A stretch of DNA of 64,000 nucleotides, taken from Brasilonema sennae CENA114. Its GTDB lineage: Bacteria > Cyanobacteriota > Cyanobacteriia > Cyanobacteriales > Nostocaceae. The position numbers and the translations under genes were made by a program. The notes under the pieces are model-generated. The model did no database searches. It was not told the DNA's origin and saw only the letters and a list, made by a program, of their open reading frames with translations. This document shows positions 9,250-18,873 of this stretch, in pieces; position 1 is the first letter of the stretch; every line of letters begins with the position of its first letter. The stretch lies in NCBI RefSeq assembly GCF_006968745.1, contig NZ_CP030118.1:868001-932000 (forward strand), read 5' to 3'.

Positions 9250-9529
9250 ACTGAACCTATTATTAATGAGCGAACAAATGCACGATGCTACCTCTGGGCA
9301 GCTCCTTCTGGGAGCATCGCATTGAATCTATCACAGAACTAGTAACTGGGGATGCATCCAGTAACCTGACATTGATTGTCCTTTGCCTTTGGTTAAATGA
9401 CCGAAACTAAGGGTATGGGGGAGCTAGTGCCCCCAAAACTCTCGGATACAAGCCCTCAATAATTGTATCCCTTACACCCTTATCCCCTACACTCCTAGTT
9501 CTTGACTAACAATTAATGACTAATAACTC
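9250..9529. other. Divergent intergenic region malQ / Nudix
   Basis: 280 bp holding the promoters of malQ (left) and the Nudix gene (right). It includes short A/T-rich repeats around 9480-9530 (ACTAACAATTAATGACTAA) common between cyanobacterial genes. No open frame or structured element stands out. Confidence 0.5.
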
Positions 9530-9961
9530 ATGACTTACCGAAATCCTGCTCCAACAGTTGATATCATCATCGAATTGATTGACCGTCCTCATCGACCAAT
9601 AGTGTTAATTGAGCGACATAATCCCCCTTTAGGTTGGGCTATCCCCGGTGGTTTTGTAGATTACGGAGAATCTGTTGAGATAGCTGCACAGCGCGAGGCT
9701 TTGGAAGAAACTAGCTTGCAGGTGGAGTTGGTTGAACAATTTCATGTGTATTCTGATCCCAGCCGCGATCCCCGCAAGCACACACTCAGCGTTGTGTTTT
9801 TGGCAACTGCAACAGGTGAACCCAAAGCAGGGGATGATGCTAAGGCTATGGGAATTTTTGAGTCTTGGCGTGTGCCAGTGAATTTATGCTTTGACCATGA
9901 TAGAATTTTGCGGGATTATTGGCGATATCGGCATTATGGGATACGTCCCAGGTTGGATTAA
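9530..9961 (+). CDS. Nudix hydrolase
   Basis: A 143-residue Nudix protein. The Nudix box (GX5EX7REUXEEXGU) is visible as [20 protein letters not shown], directly after PLGWAIPG, and would bind the metal that hydrolyses a nucleoside diphosphate linked to another moiety. The arrangement resembles ADP-ribose pyrophosphatase-type Nudix enzymes, but the substrate cannot be read. It lies 40 bp before ridA in the same direction, so both may be on one transcript. Confidence 0.88.
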   Translation: MTYRNPAPTVDIIIELIDRPHRPIVLIERHNPPLGWAIPGGFVDYGESVEIAAQREALEETSLQVELVEQFHVYSDPSRDPRKHTLSVVFLATATGEPKAGDDAKAMGIFESWRVPVNLCFDHDRILRDYWRYRHYGIRPRLD

Positions 9962-9967
9962 CTGTTA

Positions 9968-10001
9968 AACCACGAAGACGCGAAGGGCGCGAAGAAGAGA
10001 A
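9968..10001. repeat. Dispersed repeat carrying the ridA ribosome binding site
   Basis: The sequence AACCACGAAGACGCGAAG and what follows it recurs, reversed, at 15445-15480 before the methylase gene. It belongs to a family of short repeats very common between cyanobacterial genes. Its 3' end (GAAGAAGAGAA) provides the purine-rich stretch just before the ridA ATG, so the repeat now acts as the translation start region. Confidence 0.6.
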
Positions 10002-10397
10002 ATGAGTAGAAGGGTTATTCGTACTGATAAGGCACCTGCACCTGTGGGACCGTATAATCAAGCGATTGTCGCGTCTGGTGAAATGATTTTTGTCGCTGGG
10101 CAAATTTCTCTTGATCCCAGTACGGGAAAGATTGTTGGTGAAGGGGATGTGACTGGGCAGACTCAACAGGTGATGGCAAATTTAGAAGCAATTCTCACAT
10201 CTGCTGGGGCGAGTTTTGAGAATGTGGTGAAAACAACTGTGTTCTTGGCGGATATGAATGATTTTGCCGCGGTAAATGCGGTATATGCAAAGTATTTTGA
10301 TGAGGCGACAGCGCCTGCGCGTGCGTGTGTACAGGTATCGCGTTTACCCAAGGACGTGTTGGTAGAGATAGAGTGTATTGCGGTCATTTCAAGCTAA
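10002..10397 (+). CDS. ridA: RidA/YjgF family enamine/imine deaminase
   Basis: Removes reactive 2-aminoacrylate and related imines formed by PLP enzymes, protecting metabolism. The 131-residue length is standard. Conserved motifs are [16 protein letters not shown] near the N-terminus, [34 protein letters not shown] and the C-terminal signature [20 protein letters not shown], whose first Arg is the expected catalytic/carboxylate-binding residue. It follows the Nudix gene closely. Confidence 0.95.
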   Translation: MSRRVIRTDKAPAPVGPYNQAIVASGEMIFVAGQISLDPSTGKIVGEGDVTGQTQQVMANLEAILTSAGASFENVVKTTVFLADMNDFAAVNAVYAKYFDEATAPARACVQVSRLPKDVLVEIECIAVISS

Positions 10398-10713
10398 GTT
10401 ATGGCGAATGAGTTGCTCATCTATCTATACTTCGAGTAACTCTTCGTTGGAAAGTTCTCTTAGTAATTTTTCGTTTGTTGTTTTCTTGATTTTAAACCTT
10501 GTATTTTTACTGTCATGAAAGCAAAAAAAAGCACTTTACTATTTTTCATCAAGCATATTATCAAGAAACAGTAGACGCATAGAAAATCAAATTGCATACT
10601 ATCCGTATCAGGTTCACTCTGTTTGTTCAAGCACGAACTCTCCTTCCCTGATCTCCCCAAATGAGTGTTCAGGAATCATTTACGATTGCTATAGAAGTTT
10701 TTATCAGTAACTC
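10398..10713. other. Intergenic region after ridA
   Basis: 316 bp. I see no gene, strong hairpin or recognisable repeat. It should contain the ridA terminator and the promoter of the following small gene. Confidence 0.4.
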
Positions 10714-11064
10714 ATGTCCGAAAATCGTCTGACACTGAACTTAGTAGAAGGTTCCGTCTCTTTTAGTTTTTCACCTCAAGCAGCACGAGAATTCAAAGCA
10801 GCGCTGGATCAATTGATGCAAAGCCTTAAAGCTGTTGCTGCTAAAACCACTCCTGGTGGTAAACCTAGTCCCCAGCGTCCAATGGAATATCGTTACACGG
10901 GAGAGGTATTTTTAGAAATTTTTTGTAATCCCAATATCTGGTCTACTCCTTTTGCAGCCAAAGTCCTGCTAACCGTCCGCGATGCAACTATTCGCTTGAC
11001 AACAGAAGCCGAACTGACGCGCGTCATAGAAGATATCAACCAGTATCTCGAACAAGTCGGATAA
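10714..11064 (+). CDS. Conserved cyanobacterial hypothetical protein (116 aa)
   Basis: I do not recognise a named family. The protein is small, soluble and without membrane segment or signal peptide. It has an N-terminal beta-like stretch ([17 protein letters not shown]), a helix ([20 protein letters not shown]), a Pro/Lys-rich loop, then beta-rich sequence ([20 protein letters not shown]) and a final helix ending NQYLEQVG. Codon use and even composition look like a real gene. It stands alone between two repeat-bearing gaps, so context gives no function. Confidence 0.7.
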   Translation: MSENRLTLNLVEGSVSFSFSPQAAREFKAALDQLMQSLKAVAAKTTPGGKPSPQRPMEYRYTGEVFLEIFCNPNIWSTPFAAKVLLTVRDATIRLTTEAELTRVIEDINQYLEQVG

Positions 11065-11706
11065 TGGTAGGTGCGAATGATATTCGGGAAAAATAAGAGT
11101 TAACGTCGATTGATTCTTCCTCTCCCTGTTAAGAGTTCCCTGTTAAGCGTGTTTCTTCAGAGTTAAACTGGCGGCGCACCCCCGGCTACTAATGGAAAAA
11201 ACACTCTTTTCACGCCAGATACCTAGGCGACTGCGTAAGCGCAAGCGCACGAATCGAGCGTTCGCGCAGCGTCTCCGTAGGAGATACGCGTAAGCGTGTC
11301 CCTTTGGGACTTACAAAGTAGCGTTTGGTGCAGGAGATACCCGAAGGGCAGTGGCTCCCCTACACCCTTACACCCTTACACCCCTTTCTTAAGAGAGATA
11401 CAAAATTTCCGGAGCAGTTTATAAAATTGAACTGCTCCGGAATTCACACGTCTAAAGGCATTAACACCCTAAAATATCTACACCCAAAGTGCAACGACAC
11501 TTCTAGGGCTACTTTGACAAGTGGTTGCAAAGCCGATGTAGATTAAAAATCTCCAGAAAACACTTTTGTATCGATGGAAGATGGGATATTTGAGATTTTG
11601 GACTGGAAAAGGTTCATAAAAAGCAGAGATTACATTTCAAATTGAGGGTTAAATCCCTTTTTATCAATTTCTATATCCCATTCCAGAATCAAAAATGAAA
11701 AACTGA
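11065..11706. other. Intergenic region with repeats and a strong hairpin
   Basis: 642 bp. Bases about 11220-11345 are dispersed palindromic repeat (GCGTAAGCGCAAGCGCAC; GTCTCCGTAGGAGATACGCG). TTCCGGAGCAGTT at 11407-11419 pairs perfectly with AACTGCTCCGGAA at 11430-11442. A short frame at 11325-11546 runs through repeat sequence and is not called. Confidence 0.55.
11407..11442. terminator. 13-bp perfect hairpin, possible bidirectional terminator
   Basis: Arms at 11407-11419 and 11430-11442 around a 10-nt A/T loop. It lies between the convergent ends of the 116-residue gene and the DUF4327 gene. There is no clear T-run on either side, so termination is inferred from position and stem strength only. 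Confidence 0.45.
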
Positions 11707-11943
11707 TTAGTCGTTTTCCCACTGTTCCCGACCAATCAGATCGGCAATGCGATCGCGCAGCAAGAAATCACACTTTTCTAATTCACATTCAATACATACC
11801 CACTCTCTAGCCGGGATGTATTGGCACAAGGTATAAATCGGCTGCTGTCTGCTTACCAAGCCCTTTTGCACCAGTCGGCGTGCTTCATCTTGTATCACAT
11901 CTAGAGAATAGTAACTGATAGAAGGCACCGTATTCACACTCAT
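11707..11943 (-). CDS. DUF4327 family protein
   Basis: A 78-residue protein that looks like the cyanobacterial DUF4327 family: YYSLDVIQDEARRLVQKGLV, QPIYTLCQYIPAREWVCIEC and the C-terminal RDRIADLIGREQW. It is soluble and strongly conserved in my recollection of other cyanobacteria, but no function is known. It contains three Cys (Q-Y-region C and the C-I-E-C pair), which could bind metal or be redox-active; this is inference. Monocistronic. Confidence 0.8.
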   Translation of the reverse strand: MSVNTVPSISYYSLDVIQDEARRLVQKGLVSRQQPIYTLCQYIPAREWVCIECELEKCDFLLRDRIADLIGREQWEND

Positions 11944-12254
11944 GGTTTTTGCTCACAATTTAACACTTAATTGATTTCCCAAAATCCCTTAGGAACAAAG
12001 GCTGATAGATATGAAAAACTAGTCGTCGGGGTTTTGTAGTTTTATATACGGAACTATTTTCATTTTGACGCTATACATCCTAAAATTATATGAAGAAATG
12101 TTACGAAAATCAACGAGTCATGACATTTGCTTAAATTGTATTGCATATTAACACATTAGGAGAGTTGATTCATCTTGCTGACGTTGTTGAGATAGTTGTT
12201 GCCTACCAAAAAGCACGGTTTGGCAAGGCAAGATGTTTTAACAAGACAGATTGT
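11944..12254. other. Intergenic region upstream of DUF4327
   Basis: 311 bp of A/T-rich DNA carrying the DUF4327 promoter and the end of the GH3 gene transcript. No clear gene, repeat or hairpin was found. Confidence 0.4.
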
Positions 12255-13850
12255 CTACATACCAAAGAGGGTGCGTAGAGCGCGGTCTTGTGCTGCTGGC
12301 ATTTGCCCATAAGAAAATACACCAGGAATATCCATCGGAAGTAAAGGTATAAACTGTTGCCATACATATGGGCTACCGTATAAGACAAAAGCTTGTAAGC
12401 CCTTGGTTGTTAACAATTTCTTAAATAAGTCTTCTGCTGCCTTAGTGAGTCCTGCACTACCACGAAATGGATTTCCTCTGATAAAGACTTGTAGTAAAGT
12501 CGGATGATTTTCCTCCAAGTTACTAGTGTTTTGAGTTTGAGAATCAACAATTTGGATTTTATATCCCACCTGGTTAGTAAGTGTAATTACTGGTGCATTT
12601 TTGTCTAAAAAAGCACAATTTATGATTTCATCAACAATGATTATATTGTATAAATTCACTTTTTGCTTATTATTAAGTTTTATGACATCTATGAGTTGCT
12701 CTAATGCTAACGCAGAGCCGTGAATGATTTGGCTTTGCTGCAAAATCTCACCAACAATCTCAAGAGAATCCTTTTGGGCGGTGCGCTCGATAAAACCTGT
12801 AGTCGTGACTGGTTCACAAGAGACTTTGCTCTTTGCTTGCCAAATGCGCTCAACAGACTCGCGAATGCGTGATCGCGAAATCCGACCACTTTCAACAGCG
12901 GTACATACAGCACTGATAGCCTCTTCAGGATCAACAGGCATGAGTAAAATATCAGCACCAGCAAGCAATGCCATCACAACAGCTTCAGTTGCCCCATAGC
13001 GGTTGGCAATAGCACCCATAACCAAAGCATCTGTAGTTATCAAGCCTGAAAAGCCTAATTTTTGCCGCAACAACCCTGTTAATATCTTGTGTGACAAGGT
13101 TGCTGGTAATTGTGGATCTAAACTAGGTATTAATAAGTGAGCGCTCATGACTGTATCCACACCGGAGGCGATCGCCGCCGCAAAAGGTGGTAATTCCACT
13201 TCTGCCAGTCGCTGTAGCGAGTGCGGGATCACAGGCAAATCCAGATGAGAATCAACAGCCGTGTCCCCATGTCCTGGGAAATGCTTCGCCGTTGTCAGCA
13301 CAGGATGAGTCTTTGCACCACGAATAAAAGCGCAAGCCAACTGACTAACCTCATCAGGCGTTTCGCCAAAAGCGCGAACATTAATCACAGGGTTATCAGG
13401 ATTATTGTTCACATCCACCACAGGAGCGAGTACCCAGTTAATCCCAATGGCTAAAGCTTCTTGTGCAGTGATAGCTCCCATTTTTTGGGCATAATCCAAA
13501 CCCAACTTTTGGTCCTTGCGGAAGATAGAGGCTAACGCCATTGGTGGCGGAAACCAAGTTGAGCCACTAAACCGCTGTCCAACACCTTCTTCAATATCAG
13601 CAGCGATCAGTAGAGGAGTTTTCGCCCATTTTTGCAATTGTTGTGTCCTGATAGCTAATTCCCCAGCACTTCCCCCCAGTAAAATCACTCCACCAACCCC
13701 CAAGTCTTGCACCCAGTGTTGGAGTGTCGCTGCTGGTGGTTCCCAGACAGGATACTGAATTTGATGATCAAATAAAAAGCCGGAGGCACGAACAACGATC
13801 ATCTGAGCCACCTGTTCAGGCAGGGAGAGTTTGTCTATATCGGGCAGCAT
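12255..13850 (-). CDS. Glycoside hydrolase family 3, NagZ-like beta-N-acetylhexosaminidase
   Basis: A 531-residue GH3 enzyme. The TIM-barrel part (residues ~1-340) carries LIAADIEEGVGQRF and the NagZ-type motif KHFPGHGDTAVDSHLDLP, whose Asp-Ser-His supplies the unusual His acid/base of N-acetylglucosaminidases. LITTDALVMGAIANRYG holds the expected nucleophile Asp. About 190 residues follow the barrel as an alpha/beta C-terminal domain absent from the short NagZ proteins. The likely role is trimming GlcNAc from cell-wall fragments. It lies downstream of rbfA on the same strand but with a 640-bp gap, so co-transcription is doubtful. Confidence 0.88.
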   Translation of the reverse strand: MLPDIDKLSLPEQVAQMIVVRASGFLFDHQIQYPVWEPPAATLQHWVQDLGVGGVILLGGSAGELAIRTQQLQKWAKTPLLIAADIEEGVGQRFSGSTWFPPPMALASIFRKDQKLGLDYAQKMGAITAQEALAIGINWVLAPVVDVNNNPDNPVINVRAFGETPDEVSQLACAFIRGAKTHPVLTTAKHFPGHGDTAVDSHLDLPVIPHSLQRLAEVELPPFAAAIASGVDTVMSAHLLIPSLDPQLPATLSHKILTGLLRQKLGFSGLITTDALVMGAIANRYGATEAVVMALLAGADILLMPVDPEEAISAVCTAVESGRISRSRIRESVERIWQAKSKVSCEPVTTTGFIERTAQKDSLEIVGEILQQSQIIHGSALALEQLIDVIKLNNKQKVNLYNIIIVDEIINCAFLDKNAPVITLTNQVGYKIQIVDSQTQNTSNLEENHPTLLQVFIRGNPFRGSAGLTKAAEDLFKKLLTTKGLQAFVLYGSPYVWQQFIPLLPMDIPGVFSYGQMPAAQDRALRTLFGM

Positions 13851-14491
13851 AGGCAGTTACAATACAAAATTTAAAAACAGAAAACCCAACACAACAAGCA
13901 AGAGTACCGACAGCTATCTTAGTTTGCTAAGCAAAAACCAATGGCTTTGTTTCCAAAGTACATGGCATGTCAAGTGAAAATGCCACTAAGGGAGTTTGCT
14001 ACGCAAAAATCGACTTCAAGGGTCAAGTTGCACCAGCCGAGAGATATTGTCCCTATGTTAGATGTAGGGAAAAGAATTTGCACTACACCCGAAACCCCAC
14101 AGCTGACACTCTCAGGACTTACCAATATTTAGTTTTGTAAAGTACTCAGCCTTTTGGAATAGGTATAAACTGAGATATTGCACCATTTTTAGCAAAAAGC
14201 AGAATCTTTCAGTCAGACTTAAATCACAAGAATGCAAGATTTTGATTCCAAATAGACAACCAAATACAAAGAGTATATATTTACAGCGTTTTCAATTTAT
14301 TTCACTCCTTAACCTCTTGATTTCCTGACTCAAACGTAGTCTTTAACCTGTAAATTGTTGTAACTGCCCTCTCAGTGAGCTTTGCATTAAGCAAATTAAA
14401 ACAGACACGACAAGTCGTGTCTGTTAAATGTTTAGCTGATGTACGTTAATTAATTGTTGTTTACGTTACTTAATCCTCCAGACATAAATCT
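13851..14491. other. Intergenic region between rbfA and the GH3 gene
   Basis: 641 bp. It contains the rbfA terminator (14399-14425). Otherwise it is A/T-rich with no gene I can support; the frame at 13941-14132 has no recognisable content. Confidence 0.45.
14399..14425 (-). terminator. Rho-independent terminator after rbfA
   Basis: AACAGACACGAC and GTCGTGTCTGTT form a 12-bp stem with a 2-nt centre. Read on the minus strand the stem is followed by TTTTAATTT. It lies about 70 nt past the rbfA stop. Confidence 0.75.
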
Positions 14492-14896
14492 TCATTCTTT
14501 AATGAAGTTATTTTTGTTTTCTTCTGCCGGATTTTCTAGCTGACGTTCTAGCTCAAGCTTGTTTAACAGCGACAGCACCTTTGTACCGCGTTCTATAGAT
14601 CGATCTTCTAGAAACACTACCTCTGGTGTACGACGCAGACGGACTCGTGCACCCAGTTCACTGCGGACGTAACCTGTCGCTGACTTTAACCCAGCCATTG
14701 TTTCTGCTTTGGCCTCCTCTGTGCCATAAATACTGACGTAGATTTTCGCATGTTGCAAATCTCCCGATACATCAACGTCAGTAACACTCACCATTCCTGT
14801 CCCCACACGATCATCCTTGATACCGTTGAGTAACATTTGGCTAACTTCCCGTTTAATTAGCTCAGCAACGCGGGAAACGCGGCGATCTGTAGCCAT
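14492..14896 (-). CDS. rbfA: 30S ribosome-binding factor A
   Basis: Late 16S rRNA maturation and cold-adaptation factor that binds free 30S subunits. The 134-residue length and motifs fit: [20 protein letters not shown] at the N-terminus, [20 protein letters not shown] for the KH-like fold, and [20 protein letters not shown]. It follows the DUF751 gene by 86 bp on the same strand and ends in a clear hairpin terminator. Confidence 0.96.
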   Translation of the reverse strand: MATDRRVSRVAELIKREVSQMLLNGIKDDRVGTGMVSVTDVDVSGDLQHAKIYVSIYGTEEAKAETMAGLKSATGYVRSELGARVRLRRTPEVVFLEDRSIERGTKVLSLLNKLELERQLENPAEENKNNFIKE

Positions 14897-14982
14897 AAAA
14901 TTCGTCTCCTCACAGAGGATCTACTACACATTACATAAATACGACTTTATTAGGGGAGTGAACTTCCCACCAAAGTCATAGT

Positions 14983-15189
14983 CTAAATTGTACTAAAACC
15001 AAGCATCGCACGCAGCGTGAGACTAATAAAAACCAGAGCGCCTAAAAAGAAGCCCAAAATAGGTATTAAAGTGAGTGGGCGTTTAAAAAGAGGTATCAAA
15101 GGCGCATAAGCATTCAAAAGCACACCCAAAAGTATTGTAATGAAGTAGCGAGCGTAGCGAGAAATATTATTCCAGAATCCGTCAAACAT
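14983..15189 (-). CDS. DUF751 (Ycf33-like) small membrane protein
   Basis: A 68-residue protein with two hydrophobic helices (YFITILLGVLLNAYAPLIPL and LIPILGFFLGALVFISLTL). Size, helices and position directly before rbfA fit the DUF751/Ycf33 family of cyanobacteria and chloroplasts, whose function is unknown. Likely co-transcribed with rbfA. Confidence 0.82.
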   Translation of the reverse strand: MFDGFWNNISRYARYFITILLGVLLNAYAPLIPLFKRPLTLIPILGFFLGALVFISLTLRAMLGFSTI

Positions 15190-15669
15190 CTAGATTTAGA
15201 CTACCTTATTATAGACGACACGTTTTTTTTGATTGGTTTATTTGTTCTCATTGTAATCTGACATGAGAGAATTACTCAGTTGCTCAACTTAAGGAAAGAT
15301 AAAATGTCCGCTGCCATCGGAACTCTGTTAAGCGAAGTCATCGCAAAGACTTTCTTCTACGTTTTTAAAACTTTATCTACTTAATTTCATCAAAAAAACA
15401 CCAATTTGAATAATTACCACTCTTCTCTTTTCTTTTCTTTCTTTTCTTAGCGAACTTTGCGTCTTCGCGGTTCATTTAACATTTATTTTTGATACTTAAA
15501 AGAAGTAGAGCCGGATAAAAAAACGTAAAATTTAGAAAGCCGGTTTATTGAATAAACCGGCTTTCTGATACCACTTATTTTATGTTTAATTTGGTGGTTC
15601 TACTTAACTAGGATATAATTATAGATAAAGAGCAAAAAGATTACAATTATATTGATTCTAATTTGTGAA
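15190..15669. other. Intergenic region with hairpin and dispersed repeat
   Basis: 480 bp between divergent genes. It holds a C/T-rich stretch followed by a reversed copy of the GAAGACGCGAAG repeat (15445-15480), then a strong 15-bp hairpin (15534-15566). No gene is seen. Confidence 0.5.
15534..15566. repeat. 15-bp perfect inverted repeat before the methylase gene
   Basis: AGAAAGCCGGTTTAT (15534-15548) pairs with ATAAACCGGCTTTCT (15552-15566) around TGA. It lies about 100 bp before the methylase start and may insulate that locus from upstream transcription or mark its boundary. No T-run follows. Confidence 0.6.
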
Positions 15670-16503
15670 ATGTTAAGTCAAGTTTCTAAAGAAGATTTAC
15701 CACGTCCGTTTTTAAAATGGGCTGGTGGCAAAAGCAGACTAATACCAACATATCATACCTTTTTTCCTAATGATTTCCAAAATTATTATGAGCCATTTAT
15801 AGGAGGGGGAGCAGTTTTTTTCTATCTGTACAACAGACCGAAGGAAGCATTTTTAACTGATATTAATTCAGAACTCATTAATACTTATAATTGCGTCAAA
15901 AATCATTTATATGAATTAATTAATATTCTCCAATATCATGAAAAGCAACACAATAAAGATTATTACTATCAAATGCGAACTACTGTTGAGGATAGTGAAG
16001 TAAAAAAAGCAGCTCGTTTAATATATTTGAACAAAACTTGTTTTAACGGTCTTTACAGAGAAAACTCCAAAGGCAAATTTAATGTACCAATGGGCAGATA
16101 CAAAAAACCTAATATTTGTGATTCATCTAGCTTACGTTTAGCATCACTTGCTTTGCAGTCAGCAGAAATAAAAGTAAGAAGCTTTGAACATGTGCTAGAT
16201 GATGCTATAAATGAAGATGATTTTGTCTACTTTGATCCACCTTATTATCCAGTCAGTAGTACCAGTAATTTTACATCATATAGTCGTTATAGTTTTCATG
16301 AAAAAGAGCAAAATCAACTAAGAGAAGTCTTTGGAGAACTCGCCAAACGTGGCGTCAAGGTGATGTTATCTAATTCAGACACTTCATTTATTCGCGATCT
16401 TTATAAAGAATTTCATATACATACTGTGCTAGCTGGGAGATCAATCAACTCTAATGCCAAAAAACGTGGCGTCATTAACGAACTGTTAATTACTTCGTAT
16501 TAG
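15670..16503 (+). CDS. Dam-type DNA adenine-N6 methyltransferase (D12 class)
   Basis: A 277-residue D12-class methylase related to Dam and DpnM. Motif I is PRPFLKWAGGKSRLI (residues 12-26) for AdoMet binding, followed by YYEPFIGGGAVFF and DINSELINTYNCVKN; the catalytic motif IV DPPY is at residues 189-192 (YFDPPYYPVSS). The family usually modifies the A in GATC, but the site here is inferred. ATG 15670 begins next to motif I; a TTG at 15652 would add six residues. The gene is visibly A/T-richer than its neighbours. It is convergent with, and its stop overlaps, the PD-(D/E)XK gene, which suggests a restriction-modification pair. Confidence 0.92.
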   Translation: MLSQVSKEDLPRPFLKWAGGKSRLIPTYHTFFPNDFQNYYEPFIGGGAVFFYLYNRPKEAFLTDINSELINTYNCVKNHLYELINILQYHEKQHNKDYYYQMRTTVEDSEVKKAARLIYLNKTCFNGLYRENSKGKFNVPMGRYKKPNICDSSSLRLASLALQSAEIKVRSFEHVLDDAINEDDFVYFDPPYYPVSSTSNFTSYSRYSFHEKEQNQLREVFGELAKRGVKVMLSNSDTSFIRDLYKEFHIHTVLAGRSINSNAKKRGVINELLITSY

Positions 16504-16982
16504 AGATGATTGTTAGTCCAAGCAATAAAAGTACTTAAATTATGTACAGCTAATAAATTGGGGTTATCAGCTACCTGGTTTTTTAACCAGATAATTGAGC
16601 CTGGTTTCATTCCTCCTCCGTCAATCAAAACAATCGCGGGTGCAGGATAGCAATTTTGGATATTCAAATTAACATAAGGAAGTTTTTCATCAACAGAGCC
16701 ACTAATTTGCTGCCATTTACATTCAATAATAAAACCAGAAGGAATTGTTACTGAACCAATGATGTAAAAGTCTACATAAATATCAGTACCATAAATCCCT
16801 GATCCTATGTAAACTTGTCTTGCGTATCGTTTTGGAAAACTCGTGCAGTTTATAAGATGTCCTAAACGCTTCTTCTTTACGAGATTAGAACCGACTAGCT
16901 CATACCCATGCCCTAACAAAGTTCCTTCTACAGTTTTTTCCAAGACGTTGCCAGACTGATTTGCTCTGCCACCTTGAGTCAT
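16500..16982 (-). CDS. PD-(D/E)XK-type protein, candidate restriction endonuclease
   Basis: A 160-residue protein with a likely PD-(D/E)XK nuclease core: an early Glu in NVLEKTVEGTL (E15), then D71 in IYVDFYI and E87-x-K89 in GFIIECKWQ, with the Gln two residues after the Lys as in many members. The acidic pair plus Lys would bind Mg2+ and cut DNA. I do not recognise a named restriction family. Its stop overlaps the stop of the adenine methylase by 4 bp, tail to tail, which is the main argument that it is the cognate endonuclease. Alternative: a Holliday-junction- or repair-type nuclease. Confidence 0.7.
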   Translation of the reverse strand: MTQGGRANQSGNVLEKTVEGTLLGHGYELVGSNLVKKKRLGHLINCTSFPKRYARQVYIGSGIYGTDIYVDFYIIGSVTIPSGFIIECKWQQISGSVDEKLPYVNLNIQNCYPAPAIVLIDGGGMKPGSIIWLKNQVADNPNLLAVHNLSTFIAWTNNHL

Positions 16983-17271
16983 TGCTCTCTAGCTCTGGAG
17001 AATGAAGAATTGACTGTAGATTATAGCTTCTATTTTAAGATTAATTCACTTTTTGCTGCAACACTTGATAATTTTTCTAATCTGCGACTCTTCCTTTGTT
17101 CCACATTACCCTTCTCTTCTGAAACAGATAGAGAAAAGAGAAGGGAAGGAGAACAGCAGATTTTGAGTTAAAAGAAGGAAGAAACTATCTATGTTTAACA
17201 TTAAACAAATAGGATAAACTCTAGAAAATTGAATAAGACTAGCTTCTTGGTTGATACAATTCACTATAACT

Positions 17272-18489
17272 TTAGCCTGCCTGCATTCCTGTGCTACCGT
17301 TGCGGATAGTCCATGCAATTTCTAACATTTGAGTCCAGCGTTTTTGTAGCTGTTTGGGAGTACATTTGATTGTTCTGGCGATTGCTTGATCACTTTGTTT
17401 TGCAGTTTTGAGCTGCAAAATTTGCTGCTGCTGTTCCGAAAGTTGGCTCACAAAGACTTCCCACTGTTGGGAGGATAAACCCAATTTCTGTTCTAGCCCT
17501 GCGCCTAACCATTGATGTACCAACTGCCACTGGTGTTGCTTGGCAAACTTTTCTACATGATACTTAAAACGCTGTTGTAGATAATCGCGCTGGCGGGTGG
17601 TTAAACCGAGAATTTGGTCAATTTCTGGTGCTGAGAGATCCTGCAGTTTTAAGGATAGATAATCTATGCAGTCAGCTTGACCGTGAGCTTCTAAATATTT
17701 TACTAATTCTGAGATGACGCGATCGCGCTCAGAATCTTCAGCAGGATCAAACTGAGATTGTGCTGTCATCACAGAGCGAACTTGTTGAACTGCTGAGTGA
17801 CGCTGATAAGATTCTGCTTCTTCGGTTTTAGCAGATTCAACAGCCTGTTCAATATCTACTGTTGTTTCTTGAGGTAAACGACGAGCAAAACTTTGAGCAC
17901 GTAATATAACCAACTGTTGATTACCGCTAGGCAGATTAATGCGACGTTTGGCATATTGTTCTGTAAACGCCATATATTCTGCCAGTTCCAGTTGAGTACG
18001 TGGGGTATAATCTTCCGGAAGTTCGTTTTCACGCCGGAAAGCTTTTATAGCTTCTAGATAAAATGCTTGTAGGAAATCTTCAATCAAGTTGTAACGAGCT
18101 TCAAACCCTAAATCAGAACTTGATATGATAATGTGGCGGTAAACCATCGCCCCCAATTGGCTATGTAATTCTACACGACCTTTTTTTGAACCCAATTGGT
18201 AGTAACGCAGGCATTTTTGCGAACGATGTCTTGCCAAGTTTAACAGCCAAGACTTAATTTGTCCTGATGTTTGGATGCGCGAACTTTTGCTGCAGATGCG
18301 TTCCACTTCTTTTGCTATGCGCTTTGCTATAGCTTGCACCGACGTAGATGTTGTTTTCACCTGAGGTTGCATTTCGTTGCACAGCAGTTGCACCAAAGCA
18401 TCACTATTACAAACTTGCAATTGTTCCGTCGAAACGTGGTGATTTAAAGAAGGTGTGGATATGGGTAGGTTGGGAAGATTTGGTTTCAT
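17272..18489 (-). CDS. HetZ-related protein with a sigma-factor-like C-terminus
   Basis: A 405-residue protein resembling the HetZ-related family of filamentous cyanobacteria. HetZ itself is needed early in heterocyst differentiation, and related proteins are mostly unstudied. Visible segments are CLRYYQLGSKKGRVELHSQL, an RYNLIEDFLQAFYLEAIKAF helix, AEYMAFTEQYAKRRINLP, and a C-terminal helix-turn-helix-like region (QQQILQLKTAKQSDQAIART followed by CTPKQLQKRWTQML) that looks like sigma region 4 and suggests DNA binding. The family name is from memory and may be a neighbouring subfamily. Monocistronic, with a 380-bp gap upstream. Confidence 0.6.
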   Translation of the reverse strand: MKPNLPNLPISTPSLNHHVSTEQLQVCNSDALVQLLCNEMQPQVKTTSTSVQAIAKRIAKEVERICSKSSRIQTSGQIKSWLLNLARHRSQKCLRYYQLGSKKGRVELHSQLGAMVYRHIIISSSDLGFEARYNLIEDFLQAFYLEAIKAFRRENELPEDYTPRTQLELAEYMAFTEQYAKRRINLPSGNQQLVILRAQSFARRLPQETTVDIEQAVESAKTEEAESYQRHSAVQQVRSVMTAQSQFDPAEDSERDRVISELVKYLEAHGQADCIDYLSLKLQDLSAPEIDQILGLTTRQRDYLQQRFKYHVEKFAKQHQWQLVHQWLGAGLEQKLGLSSQQWEVFVSQLSEQQQQILQLKTAKQSDQAIARTIKCTPKQLQKRWTQMLEIAWTIRNGSTGMQAG

Positions 18490-18873
18490 GACAATTCTCG
18501 AATTGGTATTGCACCGTACAACAATACTCAGACAGCACTACCAAGGCACGCCCCAGTAAGCAAATCTCTTTCATGGTTTTTACCCATCAAGAGTTGCCGT
18601 CAGCATTGTTCACACAATATGACTGTAAAACAACTGAAAAAGTTACAGTATTAGCGGTGTGTCGGTTTTTTTACAAACCACTAAAAAGCGACAGATACAT
18701 GGATATCCGCCATGCTCCCCAAGTACCCCAAACCCTTACTGCACCAAGATTTTTAACACTTCAAATCATACCTAGTTCCAATGTTGTAGGTATGACAATC
18801 TAAAAACTGGAGTCATTTCTACTCTGTTTTATGGAATTGACAACTGGGGGCGTGAAGTTAAATATTTATACTT
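18490..18873. other. Intergenic region upstream of the HetZ-related gene
   Basis: 384 bp with the promoter region of the HetZ-related gene and the 3' end of the Sua5-type gene. A hairpin TCATACCTA (18766-18774) / TAGGTATGA (18787-18795) lies about 80 nt beyond the Sua5 stop and may end that transcript. The rightward frame at 18573-18803 has no family resemblance and is not called. Confidence 0.5.

Noticed and set aside
18573..18803. 76-residue frame upstream of the HetZ-related gene
   Set aside because: No family match, and it runs against the direction of both neighbours.
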